Assembly: GCA_002914845.1 (NCBI GenBank)
Contig: JXTC01000192.1
Span: forward strand, 322,338 to 386,337
Length of the DNA: 64,000 nt
From: Trema orientale
Lineage: Eukaryota > Streptophyta > Magnoliopsida > Rosales > Cannabaceae
Direction of reading: 5' to 3'
Below the pieces are notes generated by a model. It was given only the letters and a program-made list of their open reading frames with translations, made no database searches and was not told the origin of the DNA. This document shows positions 1-12,509 of the stretch, piece after piece (position 1 is the stretch's first letter; every line of letters starts with the position of its first letter). The translations under genes and the position numbers were made by a program.

Positions 1-170
1 ATGTATATAACACTTATATACTAAATTTGTGATCACATAAATAAACTAGGAATTTTCTGATATTTAAAGACATACCAATTATGCACAAATTCAAATAGAA
101 AAATACCAATTTATTAATTCAACAAATATCCAAAATATACATGCTTTTAGGGCATAAACCCTAATATTAA
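1..170 (-). mobile_element. End of a long Ty1/copia-like LTR (fossil, cut by window start)
   Basis: This AT-rich stretch aligns by eye with the right-hand ends of the solo LTRs at 18750-21131 and 47662-49468: a block around a 'taggaattttc' motif, an A/T-rich spacer, then 'ttagggcataa' followed by the element end. Only the terminal part lies in the window. The sense strand is inferred from the TG...CA layout of the two complete copies. Family assignment to Ty1/copia is inference. Confidence 0.5.
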
Positions 171-1389
171 TGTGATAATAAATTGCTTGGATGCTCAGGC
201 TCTTCTCTTATTTGTCATTTTATCTTTGTTTATAGCAAGTAATGTTGTAATTCTATTCTTCTTGTACAAAATCATCAGTGGTGGTTTTTCCAAATGCATT
301 CTATAACATTCTTTTTCCTTTTTCTTTTTTTTTTTTTTTTGGTGCACTATTTGTGGACTTCTATTCAATTAACAGTAGTATCAATTATGTAGGCAACTGA
401 TGTAGAATATGTTGGTTAATTCAAGAGTTGTAGCATAAGCCATATTCACTAGGTCTTCGGATGACATTAGGTTCCTATGTTTCAGTCCTCTGATCAGTTG
501 AGTCTATTGCTTATACATGGAAAATCTGGAGTAGTCGTTGTTGTAACATGATTCATGTGATTTTCTGGATGAATGATGAAATGCTAATAAACGAGGTCTT
601 TTTGTTTTGTATTAATAGTTAGAACATACAGAATGTTTGTATCTCTACTGTGTCTTGAATTTTATTTGGTTGCTTCAATACTTGCTATCTAAAGTCTAGA
701 CTGATGTCATGTATTCTTGTTTAATCCAAAGAATTTAGAAATAATCCGAAGTTTAGGAAAAAAAAGCAAATGTGGTTATTGGATGTTGCATTTGTCTTTC
801 CTTGTCTTTTTTCCCCCCTCTCTTTGGATATGTTGTTGGCACTATCATTATTATCTTGCCCCTTCACTAATATGCTTAACTTTTTATTTTTTATCTTGCC
901 TATTTATTGATATCTTTAGCCGTGGAGGAGATAAACCATACTAGTTAAGATTAATAAAGAATAAACATATTTTAATTTAGATAAGTAATTATTAAATAGT
1001 TCTTTAAAACAAATAAGTAATTAATTGAATAAACCAATAAATTGAAGAAAGTAAAAATAAATAAATACATATTAAATAATAATACATTACACAAAATAAA
1101 TAAATAATTAAATATAATAAAAGAGATAAGAAATTAAATGAAATAAAAATTTTAATTAATTAAAATGAAATAAAATAATAAATATTTAAGTATTTAAATG
1201 AAATAGAAAAATAATTAAAAATTGAAGAAAATAACAAAGTAAATGAAAAATATATTAATTGAATATGAAATAAATAAAGAATTACATAAGTACATAAATA
1301 AGAACAAGATAAGTAAGTTTTTTATCTTGTCTCCCAAACCAAGCAAGTTTTTTATCTTGATGACTTTTTGAATGACACAATTGAAGAAT
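171..1389. other. AT-rich stretch without a recognised gene
   Basis: The stretch holds a T-run near 325-340 and very AT-rich simple sequence from about 940 to 1320. Short reading frames here have no recognisable domain. I see no gene, RNA or bounded repeat. Confidence 0.5.
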
Positions 1390-3481
1390 ATATTGATGAA
1401 TAACAAAATACTGAAGAAGAGTATGATAATGAGAGTAGTGATAGTGAAGAGATTGAAATGATTAGTAGTAATACTTAGTGATGACTCAAATGAATAGTTA
1501 TAAAAATTCTAATTAATGTAAATTGCTACTTATTTATAAATAACATGTATATTATTTTGAATTTCTTTTGTAGTTTCATGTTTTAATTTTGTTATACAAT
1601 TAATGATTACATAGTTATGGCTGATGTTCTACCGAGTTACCATGGTGGAGATGGAGGTGGGGATCCTCCTCCAGATTCTACCTGCGTCCTTGGTGATTAT
1701 GAGAGTGCACCTCTACCAAGTAGGCGGTGACCAGCCAAATTAGAAGGACTTTAGAAGTTACTTTGTGACACTGGGCATCCGATATCTATTGAGTTCAACA
1801 TTGACGGTGGGACCTATAATGCCATCGGAAAGAACTCGAAATATTTCGCCCATCTCATTGGGAGCTTGATTCGGGCAAATGTTCTACCAGATTACCCTTC
1901 TTAGTACGACGTGCGAGACGAAATAAGAACTCGATTCTCTAATGAAATTGAGGTAAATTATTAAATATGCAATATATGAAATTATTATATTTATTAAATT
2001 CTTTCATTACTAAATTAATTTTCCTTGTTACAGGCTGTTTGGGATATTGGTATAGAGAGGTATAAGGAACAACTTGTGCATATTATGGGTATATTTAAGG
2101 CATACAGCGGACATGTGCAGCTCGATACAGTGATTTCAAGTATAACCTAAAAGGATTTGCTCAAAAGCCTCTTTATATGTCAGATGAAAATTGGAAAAGG
2201 CATAAGACATATATTAAGGATCCCAAAGTTAAAGTAAGTGATTTCTAATTATTTTATATACAATCATTCATATTTATATAATTTTTAAATTTAAATTATA
2301 TAATTAATTCTTATTTTGCAGAAATGTTCAGAAATTAACAAAAAAAATTGTGTGAACAACACAGTGCCATCTTTGCAAGGTTCGCAATCATTGGCAAGAT
2401 GAAGTGGTATGTTATAATATTTTATTATTCGTTAAATGTTTCTTAATCTTTATTTTTTCTTTTAAAACTTGTCTAAATTTTTCAAAAAGATCCAAAAACT
2501 GAAAAGAAACCAAGTACTATAGATACATACAAGGAGAAATACTACAAGTATAAACAAGGATGGATTCATCCAGCAGCAGAGAGAAATTCCGTAAGTTTTC
2601 AATTAATATATTTTATAGTATATATGAATAATTAAGTTTTTTGAAATATTATATCTACTAATATTTTTTTTAATAATGTTGTTAACAGAATCGGATGAGG
2701 GAATTGAGGGATATACAAACTCAACAATTATCTGGTGAATATACTTCATCCACGACTCCAACCCCTATAGACGAACGAGAGCTTGTTGATCATGTTTTAA
2801 GGATTCGACGAGGACACAGAAAAGGATTTGGACGAATACTCAAGGGTAAATCAATTAAATTAAACGCTTCCGAAGTAACTTCGACTCAGGTATCAGCACG
2901 AACTAGCGTGCCATCACAACAGGCCAAGAATGAGGAGTTAAGAAGAATGAGGAGTTAAGAAGACAAGTGGCAAGTCTTCCACAGTAATTATAAAATGTAG
3001 TTGCAGCATTAGGTGGCAACGTAGTCTTCCGTCACTACCCGCTGGTGCTAGATCATCAGAACACAATCAAGACGAAGATGATTATTGGTTCCTACTTCTA
3101 ACTTTTAATTCTATTTGTAAATTATACTTTCTTCTTTATGTTTAATGACAATATTAATTTTAATTATAATAAAAAATAGTTATTTTAGTCTCATTTCTTT
3201 TTAGCAAATTATTAAATTAATTAAAATATAGATTGTTTTAATTAGTAATTAAAAATTAAAATAAATTATTATCTTACTAGCATGTTCTCGCCAAAAGTCA
3301 GCACAAATTTTTTTAACTCTCAAATAGATATCAATTCCCTAGGAAACAACGTTAAATATCTTAAATAGACACTATTTTTGTTGAAAACTGTCGCTAAATA
3401 GTAAATAACGTCGGTTGCTTATAAAAAATAACGTCTTTTTAAATTTGGCAACCGTATTCTATTTAAGTTTTTCTAGTAGTA
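1390..3481 (+). mobile_element. CACTA (En/Spm) DNA transposon remnant, 3' part
   Basis: The block contains pieces of a plant CACTA accessory transposase (see the next entry) and ends at about 3481 in a T-rich tail followed by 'tctagtagta', which resembles the CACTA terminal sequence (complement of CACTAGTAGAA). The last 200 bases carry several 'aacgtc' or 'aacgtt' subterminal motifs (near 3350, 3405 and 3440), as expected of CACTA ends. An acidic-coding stretch at 1390-1480 (EEEYDNESSDSEEIE) may be the tail of an upstream element-encoded protein. The 5' terminus was not found, so the left border is uncertain. Confidence 0.6.
1620..2958 (+). pseudogene. Ptta/En/Spm-type plant transposase gene remnant
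   Basis: Conceptual reading gives a chain of exon-like pieces: about 1620-1950 (ADVLPSYHGGDGGGDPPP, then GHPISIEFNIDGGTYNAIG and FSNEIE), 2037-2110 (VWDIGIERYKEQLVHIMG), 2490-2590 (DTYKEKYYKYKQGWIHPAA) and 2695-2958 (NRMRELRDIQTQQLSGEYTS, later DERELVDHVLRIRRGHRKG). These are segments of the plant transposase family found as the second protein of CACTA elements, which binds subterminal repeats. GT-AG introns are plausible between pieces. Stop codons interrupt the first piece (for example a TAG at about 1741), so it is a decayed copy. The order and orientation match a CACTA element whose 3' end is near 3481. Confidence 0.7.
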
Positions 3482-5600
3482 AAAATTATTACTAATCCTA
3501 ATTTTATTTGAATTAAATGACTAAAGAAAAAATTAAATTAAATTAAACTAAACAAAATAAAAAATAACAAAAACAAAAAATAAAAACGAAAAATAAAACG
3601 AGATTTCAATGAAAATAAACCTAGGGTATCCAACTTCATCGTAACTAATCCACTCTAAATTGTCTATCTCATTAATCTAAAATTATTATCCAAGTTGATA
3701 GTCAAGATTCCTAATTTATTCAATATACTCTGCTAAGCTCAAGTAAAAATATCTTTAATTACCAATTCACTATATTCCTATGTGAATTAAACTAATCAAG
3801 AATTCATTACGTTCTATGAAAACTCATATAGTGACTACACAAAACACGTAAATATATTCCTATTTTATATGTAATTTTTGGCTTTCAATCCAATGAACTA
3901 GACACATAAATCTCCTTCTAGTTTCATTATGATTAATAAATCATCTATTTAGTGATCAGTTAAATACAAGTACTAAGAACAGAATTGAAAACTCAACTAA
4001 AAAAAAAATAATTCATAGACTAAATTAAAAGAAAAATTTAAATCTTCATAGTTAAGCTACATCGTAGTCCTAGAAAAAAAAATTAGTTCATAACTAAACT
4101 AAGAAAAATCAAAATATAGACATAATATTCAAAACAGAACATTAAGAAAAAGGAAGAAAAACTGCTTTAAGAGAGATCTCTGTCATTGTCCCTCTTCAAG
4201 CCGCTGCATTCTCTCTCTCTCCTTCGCACCAATTCTCTGCTGCCCCTCTCACACGATCTATGTTCTCCCTGGTCTCTGTCTCAAATATTCATGTATATAT
4301 ATACACATATGAATGAGCGACTTCTTTTAAACCGACATACTTAGAGTCCCCTTTTTATTAATTTCCTTTATTTTCCATGTTATTGGGCTGCTTCGCCATT
4401 TTCCTTTTACTTCTTTTTTTATTTTTTATTTTTCACTTTGGTGTTTATTCCCACACCTAGTACAATTATAAAAAAAAGAATGTACCTAGGGAGAAGAGCT
4501 TTATTCCAGCTGCATGTTTAATATTTTAATTATTTTAATACTTTGTCAAATACTATATAATTTTCTTGTTTTAAAATATAACCTCTTGTCTCAGTTCTTC
4601 TATGAGCAGTGTTCATGAAAAAGCACATGAATTTCTTTTGTCTTCATTTGAACGGAAACACCGGCTATTTAATATTTTTGGGCTACGCCTAGATGTTATA
4701 AACAGTGAGCTACTAATACTCTTTTTTTATTATATTTATTTCCTTTTCTCTAATTTTCAACTTATTTGTTATTTTTTCCAAAAGTGTTTTTTTCTTATCA
4801 ATATTGTGTTTATTTTATATGTGATATTGTTTTAATTTTCATATTATTTATTTATTTATTTATTTTTGGGAGGTTCCTTTATAAAAATATTTATGGGGCT
4901 TATAGAAATATGACCAAATTTTGGGCCCAATTTCAGTAAATGTTCTTTTGTCAAATATTATAGCAAAATGTCTGGTATATATACTTATATACCAAATGTA
5001 AAATTTTATATACCAAATATAAAAAATTATATACCCAGTGTATTTCAGTATAGTCACTAAAATTGGTAGATATGTGTATCTACCAAGTGTAAAAATATAT
5101 AGACCTAGACATTTAGCTATAAAAATTTAAAAGTGGACATCTACTTAATCAAATTTAAAATCTTGGTCATCCATCTAAATTTCTCGTAATTTTTTTCTTC
5201 TTCCTCCTTTTAAATAGAGACAAGTCCTATAATACCACTATATTTTTTTCTCACAATTTTGTACGTTTACTAACTAATAACTACCATAATGTTTTCCAAA
5301 TAGTAATCTAATTATTAACGGGTACGTGCTTTAGGCAGTTACTATAAAAACTAGTATATAAATGACTTTATTCACGTGCTAGCTCTATACCTTACTTTGC
5401 TCCAGTATCCTAAGTTATTCAACCGTATCACTATTTGGTCACTTGGGCTATACGGACTTTATTTCTTCATATCTTTCTTCTACAATTATTCTAGAAAAAT
5501 GTCACTTTCAACACTCTTTTCCACCAATACTTCCTTACCTACTCAATTAAATAAAATACGATAAGTTAAAGATAAAAAATTTTATAAGTGACAATTAAGC
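3482..5600. other. AT-rich stretch without a recognised gene
   Basis: Contains A-rich sequence (3480-3620) and a CT-rich patch (4180-4290). I see no coding region with a recognisable domain. The frames at 4602-4835 and 5376-5564 are hydrophobic, AT-driven and unsupported. Confidence 0.45.
4974..5045 (+). repeat. Short degenerate tandem repeat (about 21 bp unit)
   Basis: Three neighbouring units of the form 'atataccaaatgtaaaattt' follow each other with small changes. They sit in a block (4865-5190) whose right part, around 'agctataaaaatttaaaag' and 'ggacatctacttaa', resembles 41220-41320, which suggests a shared interspersed repeat. Confidence 0.45.
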
Positions 5601-6432
5601 ATAAAATTAAGGTAGAAAAGATATACATATAATGTATAAATATGAGTACATCAAATAGTCTCAAACTTAACTTTTTGCTAGTCCTCGAGCAAAAGAAAGA
5701 AAGAAAAACCTAAAAGAACTAAATAAAAATCCTAAACACTTGACCATAATCCAGTTTGACTCTCAGAAACATCTGCCTCAAAGATTTTACATAGTTTAAA
5801 TCTCAAAGAAAAACTTTAAACATTGTAAATGGTCTAGAACAGGTCGAAGCTCGTGTCGTGGGCTTGCTCCTCCCACTAATGACTAGCCTCGATTTTGCAG
5901 GAGAACGACCTAAAGAGATGTGGAAACTTGTGGCTATTGGGGGCGATTTGTCGAGCTTGGCACTGCGAGACAGAGCACAGAGGGATGGTAGTGCTTCATC
6001 AGCTCACTGAGGTGGTCACGAGCTGGCACGTCAGCGACGGAGCGCAGTGGTGTGGTGGCTAGACTCGACCGCAAAGGACTTGGCATTTGAGAGCTCCGAG
6101 GGTATCGGGTGAAGAAGGAGAGAAACTAGAAAGATTTAAAGGAAATATTTATAATTGTATGCCACGTGTCAAAATCTGATTGGCCTTGCACTATTTCGTA
6201 AATTATGTTTTTTCTAGTTTTCTATAATTTCTTATATTTACGCCCTTCAAAAATTGCTTTTTAGTCTATGTTTTCAAATTTTCTTTATATTGTTGCCCAA
6301 ATGAACCTAGACTTACATTATGTCTAAGTTTATTTCAGATATTTTTAATTTTAAATTCCAAAAGTGTTCAATTACCAGAATACCCTTGGACAAAATTACA
6401 TTTTTACGCTTTTAAAAAAATCAAGTTTTTAC
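5600..6432 (-). mobile_element. Probable 3' LTR region of the 6433-11400 Ty3/gypsy fossil
   Basis: On the minus strand the pol end of the neighbouring element runs into a purine-rich tract (complement of 6433-6465) and then TGTAAAAACTTG, a typical polypurine-tract-to-LTR junction. The LTR would therefore extend leftwards from 6432. The left border is a guess. A GC-rich patch at 5830-6130 lies inside it. Confidence 0.4.
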
Positions 6433-6539
6433 ATCCTTCTCCCCTTTAAAAGAATTTCGTCCCAAAATTTTAATACAATCGAGAATTACAATACACATCG
6501 GGAATTAAAGCGCAACTTCAAGTTAAAAATTAAATAAAT

Positions 6540-7700
6540 GAAGGTACTTCTTATACATCTCAGTCTCAAGTTCCCAGAGTACCTTGACCAATTGTATTTT
6601 CCTCTTACCAAGTATTCTTAACTCTCTACTAAGAATGTGAACAGGTTGCTCCTCGTAAGACGCATCTTCTTGAATCGACACATGTACATATTGAATGACA
6701 TGTGATGGGTCTACTATATACTTCCTCAATATCGATACATATGACACGTAATGTACATGATCCAACTGTGCATGTAGGTTAAAACGATAGGCTATACTAA
6801 TCTAATCTTCTCAGTAATCTCAAAGGGACTAATATACCTCAGAGCTAATTTTCGCTTAACTCCAAATCTTGCAATACCACACCTTAGAGTTACTTTCAAG
6901 AATACATAATTGCAAGTTTTGAACTCTACCTCATTTTCTTAGGGTCTGCATAACTTTACTAACTACTCTGAACTTCTCTAAGCCTTTCCTGAACATCTTT
7001 TATTTTCGCAGTAGTTTCCCTAATCAATTTAGATCCAAGAGTGACACGCTCTTCATGTTCTGTCCAACAGAAGGGTGATCCACATGCCCTACCATAGAAT
7101 ACCTCATATGAAACCATACCCACACTAGCATATCCTTATGAATCTAAATAGTTCTTTCAGATTGGCCATCTATCTTAGAGTAATGAGCTATACTAAGTTT
7201 TAACTGTGTTTTCAAAGCTTTCTGTAGGGCTATCCAAAACTTAGAAGTAAATCTTCAATTTCTGTCGGAAATTATGCTTGAAGGTACTTTATGCAAGCGA
7301 ATAATATTTTCTATATAGAGCTTACTGAGTTCGGTAAGTGAATAGTCCACTTTGTTCGGTATAAAGTGAGTAATCTTATTTGACCGATCGACTATCACCC
7401 AAATTGCATCATCCTTCCTCAAAATTTTAGGTAAGCTAGTCATAAAATCCATTGTGATCTTGTCCCACATCCATTCTGGAATAAGTAAAGGCTGAAGTAT
7501 TCCTACTGGTCTCTGGTATTCTACCTTGACTCATTGACAAGTCATATGTTTAGCTACAAAAGTAGATACAACTCATTTTATGTCTTTCCACTAATATTGT
7601 CTTTTTAAGTCATGGTACATCCTGGTACTGGCAGGGTGTATTGCAAACCTAAACTTATGAGCTTCAACTAGGATAGTTTCTTGAAGATCACGATTATTAG
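6540..7700 (-). pseudogene. Integrase region of the Ty3/gypsy fossil
   Basis: The minus-strand reading shows the HHCC zinc-finger neighbourhood (EAHKFRFAIHPASTRMYHDL, then KHMTCQ, about 7690-7530) followed by the catalytic core start (IPEWMWDKITMDFMTSLPK, then AIWVIVDRSNKITHFIP, about 7480-7360). The family inserts element DNA into the host genome. Old and broken; no function is expected. Confidence 0.75.
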
Positions 7701-7974
7701 CTACTACTACTTTTCCTTTATAAAGTAGTAACCCTTCTCTATTTTTAATCTAACCATCTATTTGTTTACCATTTTGAAGTTGATTCCAGATTATCCTTGA
7801 CTCTAGATCTTACCATTGACTTTGTTGCACAATCTAGAGAAGTAAAGGTGTAGCTACTATATTGCTCATACAGGCAGCATTACCTTTTTGCAAGTGCTCC
7901 AGGTTGAAGTCACCAATAGTAACTAAATTCTTCCATTCTTCTAATACCATATAAGTAATTATACCATTAGATTT

Positions 7975-9180
7975 ACAGCTTCAAGCATCAATTACCACAT
8001 TGGCCTCTCCAGGGTGATACTGGAGATTGAAATCATAGTCCTCCATATACTCAATCCATCTCCTCTGCCTGATGTTCAGGTCCTGTTGAGTGAAGAGATG
8101 TTTCAAACTCTTGTGGTCAGAATAAATTTCAAATTTAACATTATATAAAATAGCATCTCCAAATCTTAAGAGTAAAGACCACAACTGATAATTCTAAGTC
8201 GTGAATTTGATAGATCTTCTCATGTGGTTTCAACTAGCGAGAAATATAAGCTATAACTCTGTCATTCTTCATTAAAACACATCCCAATCCCGAACTAGAT
8301 GTATTTGTGTACACCACATAAGGCTCGTTGCTATCAAGGATAATAAGAATAAGTGCAGTTGTCAACTTTTGTTTTAGGTTTACAAATACTTTCTCACATT
8401 CATTATCCTAGATGAACTTCACATCTTTCCTAGTTAACTTTGTCAAAGGAAAAGCAAAGCTCGAGAAATTCTCTACAAAATGATTATAATACTCTACTAA
8501 ACTAAGAAAACCTCGTACGTTCGTCACATTCCTCGGTCTCTCCCATCCTAGAATAGACTCTATATTGGAGGGGTTGACTGAGATACCATCTTAAGAAATT
8601 ACATGCCTTATGAATTTTAGTTCTCTGATCCAAAAGTCATATTTCAATATCTTAGCATATAGCTGATGATCTTTTAAAGTTTGAAGTACGATTCTCAAAT
8701 ATTCAGCATGTTCTCCCTGAGCCTTGGAATAGATCAACATGTCATCAATGAAAACAACCACAAATCAGTCTAAGTAAAGCCTAAAAATCCTATTCGTTAT
8801 GTCCATAAATACTGCAGGTGCATTCGTTCATCCGATCGGTATAACTAGAAACTCAAAATATTTATATCGTGTCCTGAATGCAATTTTCAGAATATCTTCT
8901 TCCTGAATCTTTTATTGGTAGTACCTAGACGTGAAGTCTATCTTGGAAAAGAATTTAGAACAATCAAGTTAATCAAATAACTCATCAATTATTGGTAGTG
9001 GATACATGTTCTTATAGTCAGTGGATTAAGTTTTATGTAGTCTATACAGAGTCTATGGGTACCATCAGCTTTCTTGGCAAAATGAACTAGAGCACCCTAT
9101 GGCGAGATAGTACTCCTAATGAACCCCTTAGATAATAGGTCATCAAGTTGCTTTCTTGATTCATCCATCTTCTTAAGAGT
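7975..9180 (-). pseudogene. Reverse transcriptase and RNase H region of the Ty3/gypsy fossil
   Basis: Reverse-transcriptase motifs are readable on the minus strand: LVIPIG and TNAPAVFMD (about 8860-8800), the catalytic [10 protein letters not shown] box (about 8755-8725), and IRHVIS and GFLSLVEYYNHFVENFS downstream. RNase H follows, with a [14 protein letters not shown] stretch, [11 protein letters not shown] and the [13 protein letters not shown] tail (8184-7981). The order fits Ty3/gypsy pol. Fossil, broken. Confidence 0.8.
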
Positions 9181-10612
9181 AATGAGTGATTAATTCACTC
9201 ACAAATAAAGTATCATTCAACTCAAATAATTATAAGTTTTCAAGCATTTTTGGTAGTTTGACGTGTTTTTGCTTTATTTTTATAGTTCTTATGATTAAAT
9301 GAGAATCAAGTTAAATTGGTAATAAATATGGATATTTCAAACATTTTGGATGAAATTTGAGTCCCATACGAACGCAACTCAATGAAAATCAGGCAAAATA
9401 GAGCTAAAATGAAGAAATGACGTCTCCGGGAAGAAAAATTGTCATGCTGAGTTCTAGAATAGAGAGTGTTGTGGCGCTGCCTAGAAATCAGACTTCCAGA
9501 GGCTAGAGGACCGTGGCAATACCCAGCGTCCTGAAGTGTGTTTTTAGCGAGTTTTTAGAGCCAATCTGGATCATTTATGCTATTTGATTGAATGGTTGAC
9601 ATTCCACTTGGCCTAGGTCATCTTGGAACCCCATAAATATATCCTTAACCCTCCATTGCAAGTGTGAAAAGTTGGAGAGAAAATAGAACAAAGAGAGCTC
9701 AAAAATCCTAGAGAAGAAGGAGCTTGAAGTAAAAATCTTAGAGAGGATACTTGAGAGAGTGGCTTGAAGAGATTGAAGCTTGAAGTTCTACCTCCATAAA
9801 AGCGTCTTTCTCATCCTCTTTCTCACCCTAATATTATTTGAATTTTATATTATACTTGATTATTGAATATGTTTGGATATATGAAATTCTTATTAAGATT
9901 AGTGTTAGAGTCTCCTATGTTGAATTAATTGTTATATGCTTGGCATGTAATGTAACTCAAACTTTGATTCTATGTCTTAATTTCTAATATGTTCTTTGAT
10001 ATTGTTCTTGAATTTATTTATGCTCTTTTATACTTAATGTTTCTCAACTAATTAGCTAATAGTTGGATGATTTAGTTTCCAGAACTTGGCACTTGAGAGA
10101 GGGAATTTTATAAACAACCATATGATAGTATAACCTAAGACTTGTAGACTTTGAGAGAACTAATTCCTTTGAAACTATGATCAAAGAACCATTCAACATA
10201 ATGAATTCTTAATTTTTAGGTTCGAAATAAAGATATTAGAACCGGAATTTAGGATTGATTTCACTTGGCACTCGAAAGAGGGAGTAAAAATATCTTCGGG
10301 TTCTTGGCTTATAAAGTAGAAATAATTGATTAGAAGAATGCAATTGGTGATCAAAAGACATAGTTAATAGTTAGCTTAATTCAATCCCCTAGTACATTTG
10401 TACATAGAAGTCTCCATGTTCTATTTATGTATTTATATTTATATTTGTATTTATTTAAGTTATAAATTCATTTATTTGGTTACCTAGATAAAATTTTGTT
10501 ATGATAATTTCGATACTTAGTGATAATTTAATACCCAATTCCTCGTGGGATCATCACTTTATTACTTAATTACGACCTATGCACTTGTGGTTATTTTACG
10601 TATATATATTTA
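9180..10612 (+). mobile_element. Solo-LTR-like insertion, family shared with 54134-55479
   Basis: The stretch starts with 'taatgagtgattaattcactcac', matching the start of the 54134 LTR ('tgatgagtgagttttactcac'). Near its end are the 'cctcgtgggatcatcact' and 'cctatgcacttg' blocks typical of plant Ty3/gypsy Tat/Athila-group LTR 3' ends, matching 55400-55460. It interrupts the minus-strand gypsy pol between the IAPY motif and the reverse transcriptase, so it is younger than that element. The target duplication is not clear by eye and the borders are accurate to about 10 bases. Confidence 0.65.
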
Positions 10613-10639
10613 GTGTAATAAGGAGCTATATGTTAAGCA

Positions 10640-11165
10640 TGAATAGAGACAAGTTAAGTCCTAAGAATTAAGTCAATGCAGAATTCGTTTTCCCTATTAG
10701 GTGGTAGTCCAAACAAATCTTCTGGAAAACATCTGAAAATTTACTAACCACCGATATCCACTGGTATTGATATGCAGTTCTCGTTTCACCATTAATGGAA
10801 AATAGACTCTCATAACAATCCAATTTCCTTCTTCCACCAATGTATGCTCTCAAAAGAGGACTAGGCCTTGTGGGATTAAAACTAGTTTGATATAATACCG
10901 TTTATTTATTTTCAAAGTGGAGAATGACCCTTTTTCTATGACAATCCACCATAGTTCAATATTTGGACAACAAGTCTATGCCTAAGATCATATCAAATTG
11001 GTCCATTGGCATCACAATTAAATCAGCTAAAAGTTCACAACCATCAATTATAATATGACAAGACTTGCATATAGTAGACACACCACAAATATTTCCCAAA
11101 GGGGTATCCAAATTCAAAGAAAGATCAAATAATATATAAGCCCAAGAATGAGTAAGTAAGATCAT
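10640..11165 (-). pseudogene. Aspartic protease and spacer region of the Ty3/gypsy fossil
   Basis: 11165-10956 reads as the C-terminal half of the retroviral-type aspartic protease fold used by plant gypsy elements (LDTPLGNICGVSTI, then DLIVMPMDQFDMILGIDLLS). 10853-10640 carries the conserved link to the reverse transcriptase: a VSKFSDVFQ-like stretch, a GLPPNRENEFCIDL motif and a terminal IAPY. Fossil, broken. Confidence 0.7.
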
Positions 11166-11509
11166 ATCATCAATATCAACTTCTTAACTCTTGCCCTTAG
11201 ATTAGTTACCACATTCTCTCCAATGAAGTTTTGAGGTTTGAAATGAAACTGACTGTTTCCAGCTTCAAAGCCAACACTGGTAACCACTTCACATTCTGAT
11301 TCACTTTTCGGTCATTTCTTCTTCCAAGTGTTTAGTTTTACCTTGTAGATCTTATTCACTTTTCAGTCATTTCTTTCAAGTATTTAGCATTACCTTGTAG
11401 ATCTTCCTCTAAGGTAAACTCGAATATGTTGTGCTGTGGCCACAATTTAATGGGATTTTCAAACCATTAGTCATAATTTTTTCAAGAGTATAACTTCTTA
11501 AGTTACCTT

Positions 11510-12440
11510 AAAAATCGATCATTTGTATTGTCTGGTTAATAATTACTTCCCAGTCCTACTTATTATTTCCAACCAAACATTACTTTAATTTTTAATTATT
11601 AAGAAAGAAAATTAAAATAAACATATATATAAGATTAAAAAATGATGTTCATGTAGTAGAAAAAGAACTTAAGGCATATTCGTATTTTTGATATATTGAA
11701 AGCTCTTGACCTTATTCAGTTGCTTCTCGCACCATTTGTACATTCAGACCCTTGCTCGACCTATTGTTTGGACACATATTACACTTAATTTTACCAAGAA
11801 GCTTGAAGCTTGATCTCCAAGTTCAAAATAAAAACAACATGTGAACTTTTCCAAGAACTGATAAAAAATCAGTCAAATTTTGATGAAAACTAAACAAATT
11901 ATATAGGAGTGAACAAAATCACAAATGTATAATTAGAAATGTATATTTTAGTCGTGAAATAAATAATGAATTCATATTTATGAATTATATTGTTTGATCT
12001 ATTAAAAAATACAATATTATGATCTATTAGATTGACATCGGTAGTTTGGTAGTATACTTTCATGGATACGTAGAATATACTTTTACAGATATTGAAATCA
12101 TAACTCTTATTGATTTAATAGTTAATAATACCTTATTTAGCTACGATTAATTGAATAATTAAATCTTAATGTTGAGTATTCAACAATATGCTTTATTGAA
12201 TTATGACTCTTCTAACCAAGTCAAATTATCCATTATACGTATATGGGATAATAAGGAATAAAATAATTTAAAGGAAAAAAATAGTAATTTCATCCAACTC
12301 TAATTATTGACATTTTTTAATTAGGATACATGTTCATATCTTTAACTGTAAATGGGCTCCGTTAATGTGTACTGAATAAATTAAAGAAAACACGGGGTTT
12401 TAAAAGATATTTACACATATACGATATAGCCCTATATTTT
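11510..12440 (+). repeat. Interspersed repeat family copy 1 (LTR-like)
   Basis: The stretch aligns by eye over most of its length with 60570-61420: shared blocks include 'ttatttccaaccaaa', 'agaacttaaggc', 'attcagttgctt', 'gaagcttgaagcttgatct', 'gtagtttggtagtatact' and 'ttaggatacatgt'. A third partial copy is at 57390-57860. Copy 2 continues into a promoter-like and copia-LTR-end-like region, so the family may be the U3 part of a Ty1/copia LTR. That is inference. Confidence 0.6.
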
Positions 12441-12509
12441 GTTTTCATATGGTTAGTTATAAAAAAATCACATTATCTTTTTATATCCATTCCTCCCTCC
12501 AACTCATCA

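Larger units (their letters stand above)
6433..11400 (-). mobile_element. Ty3/gypsy chromovirus-like fossil, nested host of another LTR
   Basis: Read on the minus strand, parts appear in the Ty3/gypsy order: aspartic protease (about 11165-10956), a spacer ending in the GLPPNRE-type motif (10853-10640), reverse transcriptase (about 9180-8420), RNase H (about 8420-7975) and integrase (about 7700-6540), then a purine-rich tract at 6433-6465. The integrase-last order excludes Ty1/copia. The element is clearly broken in many places and old. A foreign 1.4 kb LTR (9180-10612) lies between the GLPPNRE spacer and the reverse transcriptase. A matching 5' LTR was not identified. Confidence 0.8.

Noticed and set aside
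4602-4835. 77-residue frame on + beginning MSSVHEKAHEFLL
   Set aside because: The first 35 residues look more normal than the rest, but the remainder is T-rich low complexity and there is no splice or homology support.
5830-6130. GC-rich patch considered as a host exon
   Set aside because: No open frame with a recognisable domain. It sits where the 3' LTR of the minus-strand gypsy fossil is expected, so an LTR promoter or leader patch is more likely.
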